Of a stretch of 64,000 nucleotides of DNA, positions 35,235-44,329 are shown in pieces. Every line of letters starts with the position of its first letter. Positions within the stretch are counted from its first letter, which is position 1. A program made the translations under genes and the position numbers. The notes under the pieces are model-generated. The model searched no databases, had not been told where the DNA came from, and worked only from the letters and a program-made list of their open reading frames with translations. This DNA is from Longimonas halophila (GTDB lineage: Bacteria; Bacteroidota; Rhodothermia; Rhodothermales; Salinibacteraceae), in contig NZ_PDEP01000003.1 in the NCBI RefSeq assembly GCF_002554705.1, positions 124,001 through 188,000 on the forward strand, written 5' to 3'.

Positions 35235-37028
35235 TTAGGGGGATGCGGAGGCAAACGCTCCGGTGCCTGCTTGCAGCGCATCGTAGGAGCCCTGCGCCAC
35301 CACGCGGCCCGCTTCGATCTGAATGATGTGGTCGGCCTGCTTGAGCGTGTGGATGCGGTGCGCAATGCAGACGATCAGGCGGTGTGCGTCGCGCTTGTGC
35401 AGGGCCTGCATGACGTGCGCTTCGGTGGCGTGGTCCAGTGCACTGGTGGCTTCGTCGAGGACAAGCACGGATGGCTGCCGGTACAGCGCCCGCGCCAGCC
35501 CGATGCGCTGCTGCTGTCCGCCTGAAAGGGCCACGCCACGCTCGCCAACCGGCGTCTGCCACTGCTCGGGGAGCTCGTGCTCCACAAAGTCGGCGATGCA
35601 CGCCATGCGCGCGGCCTCCTGCACGGCCTCCATGTCAATGGATCCTGGGGGCACGCCAAAGGCAATGTTTTGCGCAATGGTGGTGTCTTCGAGGTAGATG
35701 TGCTGCGGCACATAGCCGATCGCCTGCTGCCACCGCTGAAGCACCTTGCCACGGAGCGGCTCGCCGTCAATGCGAATCGTGCCTTGCTGCGGCGCCAGCA
35801 GCCCCAGCATCAGGTCGACGGCCGTGGTCTTTCCGGATCCGGTGGCGCCCACAATGCCGACGGTCTGCCCGGTGTCCATTCGTATTGATACGTTCTGAAG
35901 TGCGGTACGCTGCGCACCGGGGTAGCGAAACGTGACCGTGTCGAACGTCACGGCTTCGTGCAGCGGGAGCGGCTTGGGGGCTGGTGCAGATGTTGGGGAG
36001 GCCGAGGCCTTCGCATCCCCCTGAAGACCTTCGCGCAGATCACGCAGCGCCGCGGTGTTGAACTGCACGCTGGCTGCGCCCTTGAACGCCCCTTGCAGTG
36101 CAGGCAAGAGGCGGTATCCGGCAAAGGCGTACACGCCCAGCGTAGGGATGACGCTCGACAGGGTGTCTTGCACGGCAATCAGATAGACGGCAATCAGGAT
36201 GATGCCGCCAAAGGCGACGATCTCAAGCGCGTAGCGCGGCATGTGCTGCAATGCGCTGTAGCGGGCCTGGTAGCGTGCGTATTGCGCCGAGGGTTTCGTG
36301 TATCGGCGCAGGCGCTCGGCAGCATGGGCGCTGTGCAGCTTGCTCTCTTTGATGCTGCCAAAGGCTTCCGCTACATGCTGATAGCGCGCGCTGTTGGCCT
36401 GCACGCGCTCCTCGCCATAGCGGCGGATGCGGTGGCGGATGCCCATGTACATGACGACATAGGCGCTCCCCAGCACACATGCTGCGATGAGTGCGATCCA
36501 CGGATCGTAGGCGACCACGAATCCGGCAATGAACAGCGCCACAACGGCTTTGGCCCCGCCCTTGAGCGCAGGCACGAGCATGCCGTTGACGACCTCGCGG
36601 ATCTCTTCGAGCACGTTTTTGCCGAGTTCGGCGCTGTTGCGCGTCAGGAAGTAGGCGTAGGGGCGTTCCATGTAGCGCTGCAACAGCCGCCGCGACAGGT
36701 TATGGTTCCACATCCAGGCGTAGTGGTACATTGCCCAGGTGGTGCCTACGATGACCGTGTTACTTACGAGCATGGCCCCAAGCGCAGCGAATCCCAGCGC
36801 AATGAGGAAGGCATTCGTATCTGCAAACCCGAGTGACTCGTAGGCCCACTGCAGGTATGGCGTTGTGTGGATGCGGGCGGGGTCGGCGGCCACCGACAGA
36901 AAGGGCATGATGGAGGCGACGCTCACCACCTCCAGCAGCGCCATTGCCACAACGGCCGCAAACAGCCCGTAGAGCCGACGCCGCTCGGCCGGCGTGAGCA
37001 GTTGGAAGAACAGGCGCAGGGCGTGCAT
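35235..37028 (-). CDS. ABC exporter, fused permease and ATPase (PglK/MsbA-like)
   Basis: 597 residues. Six transmembrane helices in the first 320 residues, then an ATPase domain with Walker A GATGSGKT (394-401), signature LSGGQ (501-505), Walker [11 protein letters not shown] (521-530) and H-loop His557. The length and [38 protein letters not shown] start resemble lipid-linked oligosaccharide flippases such as PglK; MsbA-type lipid A export is an alternative. It is the most upstream gene of the polysaccharide locus, about 200 bp before gmd. Having both this and Wzx suggests that two glycolipids are exported, or redundancy. Confidence 0.92.
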   Translation of the reverse strand: MHALRLFFQLLTPAERRRLYGLFAAVVAMALLEVVSVASIMPFLSVAADPARIHTTPYLQWAYESLGFADTNAFLIALGFAALGAMLVSNTVIVGTTWAMYHYAWMWNHNLSRRLLQRYMERPYAYFLTRNSAELGKNVLEEIREVVNGMLVPALKGGAKAVVALFIAGFVVAYDPWIALIAACVLGSAYVVMYMGIRHRIRRYGEERVQANSARYQHVAEAFGSIKESKLHSAHAAERLRRYTKPSAQYARYQARYSALQHMPRYALEIVAFGGIILIAVYLIAVQDTLSSVIPTLGVYAFAGYRLLPALQGAFKGAASVQFNTAALRDLREGLQGDAKASASPTSAPAPKPLPLHEAVTFDTVTFRYPGAQRTALQNVSIRMDTGQTVGIVGATGSGKTTAVDLMLGLLAPQQGTIRIDGEPLRGKVLQRWQQAIGYVPQHIYLEDTTIAQNIAFGVPPGSIDMEAVQEAARMACIADFVEHELPEQWQTPVGERGVALSGGQQQRIGLARALYRQPSVLVLDEATSALDHATEAHVMQALHKRDAHRLIVCIAHRIHTLKQADHIIQIEAGRVVAQGSYDALQAGTGAFASASP

Positions 37029-37219
37029 GACGCAGGGGCGTTACGGGGCGGGCGGTTTGGTATTGGAGGCGAGGCGTTGGAGCATATCCGCGAATGATTG
37101 CAGGTCTGCCAATGTCTGACGGATGCGCTCTTGACAGCAGCTATGTGATGGAAGAAATATGCCAGTAGCCAGAGACTGAGAGCGCTGTCCAGCGCGGCCA
37201 TCTCCGGGAGGGCTGGCGA

Positions 37220-37243
37220 GGGCGAACGGGGGACCGTTCGCCC
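37220..37243. repeat. perfect 10-bp hairpin in the gap upstream of the ABC exporter
   Basis: Arms GGGCGAACGG (37220-37229) and CCGTTCGCCC (37234-37243) around a GGGA loop, between the nucleotidyltransferase stop (37266) and the exporter start (37028). No T-run. It could terminate or attenuate transcription entering the polysaccharide locus. Confidence 0.5.
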
Positions 37244-37265
37244 CAGGAAGCAATGTACATTTATC

Positions 37266-37625
37266 TCATAGCACCATTCCGTCGCGGGCAATGACCGCTT
37301 GCAGCGAATCAGCGCATCGTTCGGCTTGCACGAGATCTACCGAAAACGGAGCTGCTTTATCTTGCGCTCGGGCTACCGCCTCGAAATACAGTTTGGGATC
37401 AAGACCCCAGACCGCAAGATCAATGTCGGAGCGCGGACCAAGCGATGTATTTTCACCTGCTATGGATCCAAAAAGAACGACCCGCTTCACGCCGTATGTT
37501 GTACGCAACCACTGTGCGACTTGACGGGCCGTGTCCTGTGCCTGCGCGCGTTGCTGCTCTTGCGCACGTGCGTCCCGACGCATGCGCTTACGCAATGTGG
37601 CCCGGTAGGCATCGAATGCAGGCAT
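37266..37625 (-). CDS. minimal nucleotidyltransferase (MNT/MntA-like domain)
   Basis: 119 residues. The polymerase-beta-type active site is intact: GS at 53-54 in VVLFGSIAGEN, two metal-binding aspartates D67 and D69 in RSDIDLAVWG, and a third, D97, in FSVDLVQ. The 30-residue basic, Gln-rich N-terminal helix is an extension. MNT proteins are often antitoxins that AMPylate HEPN toxins, but I see no HEPN gene here: the neighbours are another MNT-like ORF and the ABC exporter. So a toxin-antitoxin role is unsupported by context. Confidence 0.8.
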   Translation of the reverse strand: MPAFDAYRATLRKRMRRDARAQEQQRAQAQDTARQVAQWLRTTYGVKRVVLFGSIAGENTSLGPRSDIDLAVWGLDPKLYFEAVARAQDKAAPFSVDLVQAERCADSLQAVIARDGMVL

Positions 37626-37723
37626 CGCTCCAAGGCTTTAATGGGTGCGTAGCAGGTATTCTCTATCTTACGCGGCTCATTCGGTTTCCTTGTTTCTCTC
37701 CACCGACGTCGACTGGTCTTCGA

Positions 37724-37987
37724 TCAGGACTCGATCCATTGCTTCAGGCGGGTTTGTACGATACGGTGACGCAGGGGCATCCAGTCCGCTTGATCGGTGA
37801 CCCAGCGGGAGATGAGCACTTGCATGATGGATGCAGCAAGCGGCGCAGGACCCAGCACGGCACAATCCAAGTCGCTTTGGGGCGTTGCCGTATCGTTGGC
37901 TATCGACCCGAACACCCAGGCTGCCTGTATCGACGGATAGGCTCGCACCACATCGCCCACCCGGTCAAGCAGCGCCTGATTGCTCAT
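37724..37987 (-). CDS. short nucleotidyltransferase-like protein, possibly frameshifted
   Basis: 87 residues. GS at 27-28 in AAWVFGSIAND and D39/D41 in QSDLDCAVLG mark an MNT-type nucleotidyltransferase, but the protein is shorter than usual and ends IVQTRLKQWIES. Just past the stop, a neighbouring frame reads AMDRVLIEDQSTSVERNKETE, which resembles the closing segment of MntA proteins (RVLIERD-like), so a frameshift near 37735-37760 is possible. Its ATG overlaps the fabF stop (ATGA), so it is translationally coupled to fabF, an odd pairing. Confidence 0.6.
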   Translation of the reverse strand: MSNQALLDRVGDVVRAYPSIQAAWVFGSIANDTATPQSDLDCAVLGPAPLAASIMQVLISRWVTDQADWMPLRHRIVQTRLKQWIES

Positions 37988-39252
37988 CCCTCCACCTTCC
38001 GGAACGCGAGCGTGGTGTTGTGTCCGCCAAAGCCAAAGGCATTCGCCAGTGCCACGTTCACCGGGCGCTGCTTGGATTCATGCAGCGTGTAGTCCAGGTC
38101 GCAGCCGTCGTCGAGGGTTTCGGTGTTGATGGTAGGCGGCACTTCGTCGTTCACGACCGCGAGCACGGTAGCTACCGCTTCAATGGCACCGGCTGCGCCC
38201 AGCAGGTGGCCCGTCATGCTCTTGGTAGCCGAGCAGTTGATGGCGTAGGCATGCTCGCCGAAGACACGCTTCACGGCGCTGGTTTCCACCGGATCGCCCG
38301 CTGGGGTCGAGGTGGCGTGCAGGTTGATGTGGTCAACGGATTCGGGGGCGACGTCGGCGTCGTCGAGGGCCTGACGCATCGCGCGGGCCGCGCCTTTGCC
38401 TTCGGGATCGGGGGCGGCGTAGTGATGGGCGTCGTTCGACTTGCCGAATCCGCACAGCTCCGCGTAGATACGCGCCCCACGCGCCTCTGCCGCCTCGCGA
38501 CGCTCCAGGATGAGCGCCCCAGCGCCTTCCCCAGCCACAAAGCCATCGCGATCTACGTCGAACGGGCGGCTGGCGGTTTGGGGATCATCGTTGCGGGTGG
38601 AGAGCGCGCGCATAGCGCCGAATCCGCCCAAGCAGAGTTCATTGATCGAGGCCTCGGTACCGCCCACGAGCATCCGGTCGGCCTGGCCCTGCTTCAAGAG
38701 CATGAGCCCATCGGCAATGGCGTCGTTGCCGCTGGCGCAGGCCGACACGGTGCAGTGGTTGGGACCGCCCAGGCCGTACTCCATGGCAATGAGCCCAGCG
38801 GCCATGTTGCTGATCATCATGGGCACGAAGAAGGGCGAGATGCGCCGGGGGCCCCGCTCGTAGTTCACCTCGGCCTGCTCCATAAACATGGTGCCGCCGC
38901 CGATGCCCGTGCCAAACACAACCCCAAACTGGTTGCGCTCCTCCTCGGGCAGATCGTCGGGGGCCAGGTCGGCATCGCGCAGGGCCTCGCGGGCCACCGC
39001 CAGTGCGTACTGGCTGAACAGATCTTGCCGACGTGCCGACTTAAAGTCGATGCCGTGGTCTTCGGGATCAAAGTCGCGCACCTCGCACGCAATTTCGGTG
39101 CGAAAGTCGGTGGTATCGAACTTGGTGATGCGTCTGGCCCCACTCGTTCCAGCAAGCAGATGCGTCCAAAATGCATCCACCGAATGGCCAATGGGGGTCA
39201 GAGCGCCAAGGCCCGTCACGACAATTGCGTCCGAGGCGGAAGGGGTAGCCAT
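37984..39252 (-). CDS. fabF: beta-ketoacyl-ACP synthase II
   Basis: 422 residues. It condenses malonyl-ACP with acyl-ACP in fatty-acid elongation. The catalytic triad is visible: C172 in TVSACASGNDAIADG, H312 in INLHATSTPAGDP and H349 in KSMTGHLLGAAG, with K344. GFVAGEGAGALILE and the final NAFGFGGHNTTLAF are also diagnostic. No acpP or fabG neighbour is in the window, so it is an isolated copy. It could be the housekeeping FabF or a second paralogue. Starts at the ATG giving MATPSASDAIVVTGLGALTP. Confidence 0.94.
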   Translation of the reverse strand: MATPSASDAIVVTGLGALTPIGHSVDAFWTHLLAGTSGARRITKFDTTDFRTEIACEVRDFDPEDHGIDFKSARRQDLFSQYALAVAREALRDADLAPDDLPEEERNQFGVVFGTGIGGGTMFMEQAEVNYERGPRRISPFFVPMMISNMAAGLIAMEYGLGGPNHCTVSACASGNDAIADGLMLLKQGQADRMLVGGTEASINELCLGGFGAMRALSTRNDDPQTASRPFDVDRDGFVAGEGAGALILERREAAEARGARIYAELCGFGKSNDAHHYAAPDPEGKGAARAMRQALDDADVAPESVDHINLHATSTPAGDPVETSAVKRVFGEHAYAINCSATKSMTGHLLGAAGAIEAVATVLAVVNDEVPPTINTETLDDGCDLDYTLHESKQRPVNVALANAFGFGGHNTTLAFRKVEG

Positions 39253-39408
39253 TAATGCGTGCAGAAGTTCGTGAGCAATCCAGTAAACGCTGTGGGCGGC
39301 TATCGTGTAGTGTAGCCACTGTCCGGCTTAGGCGCAAGGCACACCTGGAGTCCTGCGTGCACATCCTACGAAAAGGCGATCCTGTGCATCCTCCTACTGG
39401 CTCTGTTC

Positions 39409-39945
39409 TCACCGCTTCTGCTCGCGATAAAGCCGCTGCGTGATGCGGTGCACGCCCCATACCATAACCGGGCCCAGTACTGCAAGCAAGGGAATGCTGC
39501 TCCACAGTACGGTGCGCGTGTGTACAGGTAGCACGCTGGACTTGTATACAGCCACGCTGTAAATGCCAACCTGCAGCACGGTGAGCACGAGCAGGACCAA
39601 CGCCGCAATGCCGTACACGACGTCTTGCACCAGATGGATGACCACCGCACGGCGATCGGGCGTAAGCTGCTGAAAGGTCGCGGGGTCGGGCACATTCATG
39701 ATGCTCGGAAAGCGCCGCATCAGGTGGGCTATGCCATAGAGCGTGGCGGTGAGAAGCAGTCCCAGAATGGGCATCAGAAGCCACCGTGCCAGGGTGGTGT
39801 CGGTGCGATACGACACCTGACCCAGCAGGTCAAAGTGCCCGGGCATGGCATCGGGCAGTTGCGGGTATGCCCACAGACTACCGGCCCACAGCAGCACCAG
39901 CAGCGCCGCGTTCTTGGCATGAAAGAGGGCGGTCGAAAACCGCAT
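39409..39945 (-). CDS. DUF1648-domain membrane protein
   Basis: 178 residues with four transmembrane segments (about 13-28, 54-73, 108-130, 148-165). The loop after the first segment reads YPQLPDAMPGHFDLLGQVSY, the hallmark of DUF1648, a domain shared with SdpI-like immunity proteins. The C-terminal SdpI part is missing, so it is a stand-alone DUF1648 protein of unknown role in the inner membrane. Not obviously in an operon: fabF lies 150 bp downstream and an ATP-grasp gene just upstream. Confidence 0.7.
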   Translation of the reverse strand: MRFSTALFHAKNAALLVLLWAGSLWAYPQLPDAMPGHFDLLGQVSYRTDTTLARWLLMPILGLLLTATLYGIAHLMRRFPSIMNVPDPATFQQLTPDRRAVVIHLVQDVVYGIAALVLLVLTVLQVGIYSVAVYKSSVLPVHTRTVLWSSIPLLAVLGPVMVWGVHRITQRLYREQKR

Positions 39946-40002
39946 GCGGAGTTCAGCCGTGCGTGTAGGAAATGTTCAGGGGGATGCGCAGGGAGGGCGT
40001 GG

Positions 40003-40932
40003 TTAGGCCACTGCAGTCTCAGCCTCCAGGCAGCGCTGCACTAAGTCGGCCACGGCTGCCATACCGCTCAGGTTGTGCGCTTCCTCCACATCGGGCGAGT
40101 AATTCGAAGTGCCGTTGACGTCGTAGGTCCAGCAGCAGCCCTCCGCATCCTCAATAAACTCGATGCCCGCTACGTCGATCTGTTCACGTTGCAGGAACGT
40201 CTTGTATTTGTCGACGAGCGCAGAAGGCACGTCAGTGCGCAAGGCAAAGAGCGAGTCAGGCTCGTCGTTGGTTGCTACGTCGGTGCGGCAGGCCTCGGCA
40301 GGGCAGAGCTGGAAGCCTTCCGAGGTATCAGAGGTAATAGCGTAGACCAGTTCGCCATCCACAAACTCACAGCGCGTGATGAACGGCTCAGCAGAATCAA
40401 TGTACTGCTGCAAAAGCATTACGCCGTCAGGCGAGGGTTCAACGGCGCTCTGTTCAACGGCTGTTTCGAGTTCAGCATAGCTATTGAAAAGTTGCACGCC
40501 CAGTCCCTTGCCACCACGGTTGTGCTTGGTAATGAACGGCGTATCCATGTCGCGTGCTGCATCGAGCCATGCCTCCGGCCCACCGATTACGGCACGCGTA
40601 GCGGGCGTGCGGATGCCGGCCTGCTCCAGCGCGGCATGCTGCTTCACCTTGCTGATCTCCAGCTCAAACGCATGCCCACCGTTGATGACGCGCCGCCCAT
40701 GCCGCTCCAGCCATGCCAGTAGCTGACGCGTGTGCGCTACGCCCGACGTGTGACCGCGCGTGTGCGAGGAGGCGCTCATCCGGTTGATAAAGACCCCCTC
40801 GGGCGGCGTGCCGGTCACGTCGAAGTGGCCTTCGTTGATGAACCATTCGTCGTAGGGGATACCGGCATTGTCGAGCGCGGTGCGCAGCGGCGGCATCCAG
40901 TCTTCGTTCTCGTAGATGATATGGGCTTGCAT
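40003..40932 (-). CDS. ATP-grasp family ligase (RimK-like)
   Basis: 309 residues. ATP-grasp enzymes join a carboxylate to an amine or thiol through an acyl-phosphate. The glycine-rich ATP loop is FITKHNRGGKGLGVQLF (about 133-149) and the Mg2+-binding acidic residues lie in VAGIEFIEDAEGCCWTYDVN and the NGTSNYSPDVE that follows. The N-terminal domain (about 1-95) lacks a recognisable substrate motif. Substrate unknown; amino-acid ligation to a protein or small peptide are both possible. Cytoplasmic. It stands alone, with a 600-bp repeat-containing gap upstream. Confidence 0.8.
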   Translation of the reverse strand: MQAHIIYENEDWMPPLRTALDNAGIPYDEWFINEGHFDVTGTPPEGVFINRMSASSHTRGHTSGVAHTRQLLAWLERHGRRVINGGHAFELEISKVKQHAALEQAGIRTPATRAVIGGPEAWLDAARDMDTPFITKHNRGGKGLGVQLFNSYAELETAVEQSAVEPSPDGVMLLQQYIDSAEPFITRCEFVDGELVYAITSDTSEGFQLCPAEACRTDVATNDEPDSLFALRTDVPSALVDKYKTFLQREQIDVAGIEFIEDAEGCCWTYDVNGTSNYSPDVEEAHNLSGMAAVADLVQRCLEAETAVA

Positions 40933-41106
40933 GGCGGGGAACGCTGATGGACAATAGTTAAATGTACGTAGTCGGGTACGCTGTGCCGGGGTCAGAAGTT
41001 GGTAGTGGGGGGCTCTGTTCTATCAGATCTACAAAAGGGTTACTCTTTTCACGCAGCGTATTGCCCAACTCGATCAGAGAGACGAGGCAGAGCCCCTGAA
41101 AGGAGG

Positions 41107-41143
41107 CGTCGCACGGCAGAGGGGCCGTAGGTGCCATGCGACG
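41107..41143. repeat. intergenic hairpin
   Basis: Stem CGTCGCA/TGCGACG plus GGCA/TGCC separated by a single C-A mismatch, 13-nt loop. No T-run; probably a structural part of the repeat-rich gap. Confidence 0.55.
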
Positions 41144-41348
41144 AGGAGGGAGCAGGGTAAGGGAACGGGCTGCAAGCCTTCTTCTACCTGCTGTCATCCC
41201 GAGCGCAGCCGAGGGATCTCCCGCACTACTGCCTCCCTCCAACTCTATAATCTCAAGATCCAGTCAAACACACAAGGCTCTTAGTATGCGTTATGGTATA
41301 CATCTGATCGCTGTTGAACATGCAGAAATGCTTGTTTATGCCCCCACA

Positions 41349-41495
41349 CCGTCATCCCAGACGGATGCGTTAGCGGAGTGAGTTCGCCCTCAAACGGCGA
41401 ATGGATTACCTCGTGCGTCGCTTCGCTCGGCTCCAGATCAGCGGCGCCAGAGGCGCCTTGCCTGTCCTGAACTCGATTCAGGATCTGGATGACGG
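41349..41495. repeat. second MITE-like intergenic element
   Basis: Ends CCGTCATCCCAG (41349-41360) and CTGGATGACGG (41485-41495) are inverted copies differing by one inserted base. Near the right end is an inner hairpin CCTGAA-CTCGA-TTCAGG. The GTCATCC-type end resembles the left end of the element at 3389-3528 and the motif at 41192, suggesting one dispersed family. Confidence 0.55.
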
Positions 41496-41542
41496 ACGTT
41501 GGGAGGGCTGTGCGACTTCTGAACCTATAGCACAACGCGTTC

Positions 41543-43555
41543 TCAGTACGCCATCAGTCGCTCAATAGCATCACGCAGGTCGCGCTTGGCCGAGAAGGTT
41601 GTTTCTTCGAGTTCTTTGGTTGCGGGAATCGGCGTGTCGGCCCCGGCGACGCGAATCGGCGGCGCATCCAGCAGCTCAAAGTGGTCTTCGGTGATCTCGG
41701 CGGCCAGTTCAGCGCCAAATCCGGCAGTGCGCGTGGCTTCGTGCAGGACCAGCACGCGGCTGGTTTCACTCAGGGAGGCGCGGACCGTCTCTTTGTCCCA
41801 CGGCACGAGCGTACGCAGGTCAATCACGGCAACCGAGCGGTCGTGCGCCTCGGCCCAGTGAGCGGCCTCGTCGAGCGCCCAGTGCACGCCCAGTCCGTAC
41901 GTTACGATGGTGGCATCGACCCCATCGCGCACCGTGCGCGCCTGACCCAGCGGAATCCGGTAGGGCGTGGAGGGCACCTCGCCCCGAATGGAGCGGTACA
42001 GCTTTTTCTGCTCGAAGAACAGGGTCGGGTTCGGATCATGCAGCGCGCTGTGCAACAGGCCCTTGGCATCGCGCGGCGTGGACGGCATCACAACTTTTAG
42101 ACCGGGCACATGACAGAACCAGGCTTCGGGCGACTGCGAGTGGAACGGCCCGGCACCAATGCCGCCGCCGTAGGGCGCACGGATCGTCACGTTCACGGGC
42201 TGCCCCCAGCGGTAGTGCGTCTTCGCCAGGTTGTTCACGATCTGGTTGAATCCGCACGCAATGAAGTCGGCGTACTGCATCTCCACAACCGGACGCAGCC
42301 CTTCGATGGCCAGGCCCAGCCCGGCTCCAATCGCGCCGCTTTCGATGATGGGCGTGTTGCGGATGCGCTCAGGCCCGTAGTGGTCCACAAAGCCATCGGT
42401 GACTTTGAACACGCCGCCATATTCGGCAATGTCTTGGCCCATCATAAGCACATCGCTGTCGGCGGCAAGGGCTTCGTCGAGCGCGTCGGTGAGGGCGTCG
42501 ATGTAGCGGCGCTCGGCGGTGGCGGTGTCGTCGTCAAGGTCTGCTTCGAGGGGCGGAGCCTCATCGTGCGGCTCATGCGGCGCATACACCGCTGCGGACT
42601 CCTCCTCGGGCGTGCTCTCAATCGGCGGCTGGTCGAGTGCCCATTCTACGGCGTCGTTGACGGTGGTGGCGATGTCGGATTGCAGCGCTTTGAGGTCGTC
42701 GTCGGCCCATCCCCCGGCTATGCGCAGATATTCTTCGAGGCGCTCCACCGGATCGCGCTCAGCCCAGGTGTCCATCTTTTCGTCGGGTACGTATGCGGTG
42801 CCCGAGGCTTCTTCATGACCGCGCATCCGAAACGTGCGCATCTCCAGAAGCACCGGACCGCGCCGCAGCGCGGTTTCGCGGGCGTTTTTTACAGCTTCGA
42901 TGACGCCAAAGATGTCGTTGCCATCGACCGAGCGTCCGGGCATGTTGTAGCCGGAGGCCATCGACACGATTTCGGTTTCAGCGAGCGCCTCATAGGTCGG
43001 CGTCGATAGACCGTATCCGTTGTTCTCGACCAGGAAGACGACGGGCAGATTCCACACCGCAGCCAGGTTCATCGCTTCGTGGAAGTCGCCCTCGCGGGTG
43101 CCGCCGTCGCCGCAGAAGGCGAGCGCCACCGCATCCTCCTGCTTGTACTGAAACGCCTGCCCAATGCCACAGGCCACCGGCAGCATTGCGGCCATGTGCG
43201 AGATCATGCCGATGATGCGCTGTTCGGGCAGCCCGAAGTGAAACGTGCGGTCGCGCCCCTCGGTGAAGGCGCCTTCACGCCCGAAAAGCTGGCAGAGCAG
43301 CGGACGCAGCGGCACGTCGCGGGTGGTCCACACGCCCAGGTTGCGGTGCATCGGCAAAATGTAGTCCTGCTCGTGCAGTGCCCACGCCGTACCCACCGCA
43401 ATGGCCTCCTGTCCATATCCGCTAAACCACTTGCTGATACGCCCTTGCCGGATGAGATGCAGCATTTTTTCTTCGATGGCGCGCGGCGTCGCCAACGCGC
43501 GGTAGAGCGCATCGACATCAATGTTTGTGGATACCGTGGGGGCAATCATAGGCAC
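41543..43555 (-). CDS. branched-chain 2-oxoacid dehydrogenase E1, alpha and beta subunits fused
   Basis: 670 residues. The alpha part (about 1-325) has the thiamine diphosphate motif FCGDGGTREGDFHEAMNLAA (148 on) and VENNGYG (176-182), plus the phosphorylation-loop-like RMRGHEEASGTAY. An acidic linker (about 325-350) leads to the beta part (RRYIDALTDALDEALAADSD, MMGQDIAEYGGVFKVTDGF, RNTPIIESGAIGAGLGLAIE). E1 decarboxylates 2-oxoacids and passes the acyl group to the lipoyl E2. Substrate preference (2-oxoisovalerate, pyruvate) is inferred from family resemblance. Fused E1 is known in Bacteroidota and relatives. E2 and E3 are not in the window. Confidence 0.92.
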   Translation of the reverse strand: MPMIAPTVSTNIDVDALYRALATPRAIEEKMLHLIRQGRISKWFSGYGQEAIAVGTAWALHEQDYILPMHRNLGVWTTRDVPLRPLLCQLFGREGAFTEGRDRTFHFGLPEQRIIGMISHMAAMLPVACGIGQAFQYKQEDAVALAFCGDGGTREGDFHEAMNLAAVWNLPVVFLVENNGYGLSTPTYEALAETEIVSMASGYNMPGRSVDGNDIFGVIEAVKNARETALRRGPVLLEMRTFRMRGHEEASGTAYVPDEKMDTWAERDPVERLEEYLRIAGGWADDDLKALQSDIATTVNDAVEWALDQPPIESTPEEESAAVYAPHEPHDEAPPLEADLDDDTATAERRYIDALTDALDEALAADSDVLMMGQDIAEYGGVFKVTDGFVDHYGPERIRNTPIIESGAIGAGLGLAIEGLRPVVEMQYADFIACGFNQIVNNLAKTHYRWGQPVNVTIRAPYGGGIGAGPFHSQSPEAWFCHVPGLKVVMPSTPRDAKGLLHSALHDPNPTLFFEQKKLYRSIRGEVPSTPYRIPLGQARTVRDGVDATIVTYGLGVHWALDEAAHWAEAHDRSVAVIDLRTLVPWDKETVRASLSETSRVLVLHEATRTAGFGAELAAEITEDHFELLDAPPIRVAGADTPIPATKELEETTFSAKRDLRDAIERLMAY

Positions 43556-43576
43556 AGGGATTTGCGACGTAAGCGG

Positions 43577-44329
43577 TTATTCGAGGCGGAAGGTGAAAGT
43601 GATGATCCCGGTCTGGTTCTCTTGCGGAGCGCCCTCGGGCAGCGCGTTGAATTGCCAGCGCGACAATGCGTTCATAACGGCCTCGTCGAGCGCAGGGTCG
43701 CCCTTGATAAGCGGAATGCGGCGCACAATGTTGCCCTGCGGGTCGACCGTGATGCGAACGCGGACGCGGGCGTTCACCTGCTCGTTGTAGGTGGGAAGCG
43801 GAGCGAACTGCGGATCGCGGTTGAGGCCCTCAATATCGTAGGGCGCGCTGCGGTCTTCATCGGTCGAGGTGCCATCGTCGGCCTCCGTTTCACCTTCATC
43901 GGTTGGGGCGTCGTCGGTCTGCGCACCGTCATCGGCTTCGGGATCGGGCTCCGCGTCCGCGCTGTCGTCGCCCTCGGCGGGCTCCGTTTCGGGCTCAGGC
44001 GATTCCTCTTCGGGCTCTTCTTCGGTAGGCGGCACTGCCTCCTCCGAGTCCTCCGACTCAGGCAGCTCCACCGGCTCTTCCGGCGCTTCTTCTGCCGGTT
44101 CGGTGTCGGGCTGCTCCTCGGTCTGGGGGGATTCGGGAGCCGGCTCGGGCGGTGTGGGCTCTTCGGCCGCTTCTACAGGCTGTCCCTGCGCCAGCGGACC
44201 AAACTCAACCTCCATGTATCCGATCTGGGGCGCATCAGGACGGCCCGCCGAAAGCACGGCAAAAATCAGAAGCAGCAGCAGGTGCAGCCCCGCAGTCGTT
44301 CCCAGGCTGATCCAGTCGTGCCGAGTCAT
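43577..44329 (-). CDS. tonB: TonB-like energy transducer
   Basis: 250 residues. One N-terminal transmembrane anchor (LGTTAGLHLLLLLIFAVLSAG), then a Pro/Glu/Asp-rich periplasmic linker (about 55-165) that is exceptionally acidic rather than the usual Pro/Lys, as suits a halophile, and a C-terminal TonB domain (PTYNEQVNARVRVRITVDPQG, ALDEAVMNALSRWQFNALPEG). It conveys proton-motive force from ExbBD to outer-membrane receptors such as the two TonB-dependent receptors in this window; no exbBD genes adjoin it. Divergent from serC. Confidence 0.88.
   Translation of the reverse strand: MTRHDWISLGTTAGLHLLLLLIFAVLSAGRPDAPQIGYMEVEFGPLAQGQPVEAAEEPTPPEPAPESPQTEEQPDTEPAEEAPEEPVELPESEDSEEAVPPTEEEPEEESPEPETEPAEGDDSADAEPDPEADDGAQTDDAPTDEGETEADDGTSTDEDRSAPYDIEGLNRDPQFAPLPTYNEQVNARVRVRITVDPQGNIVRRIPLIKGDPALDEAVMNALSRWQFNALPEGAPQENQTGIITFTFRLE

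Larger units (their letters stand above)
40933..41542. other. intergenic region rich in hairpins and MITE-like repeats
   Basis: 610 bp without a convincing gene. From left to right it holds a long-range inverted repeat GGGGCTCTG/CAGAGCCCC (41009-41017, 41088-41096), a strong hairpin (41107-41143), a GTCATCCCGAGCGCAGCCGA element (41192-41220), and a second MITE-like element (41349-41495). On the minus strand, 40961-41090 reads as a plausible protein tail (SLIELGNTLREKSNPFVDLI), so a decayed gene fragment is possible. Confidence 0.55.

Noticed and set aside
36923..37291. 122- and 70-codon minus-strand ORFs between the ABC exporter and the nucleotidyltransferase, tested as a HEPN partner
   Set aside because: The first overlaps the start of the exporter; the second contains a perfect hairpin. 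Only the last 30 residues (ERIRQTLADLQSFADMLQRL) look protein-like and no HEPN RxxxxH motif is present.
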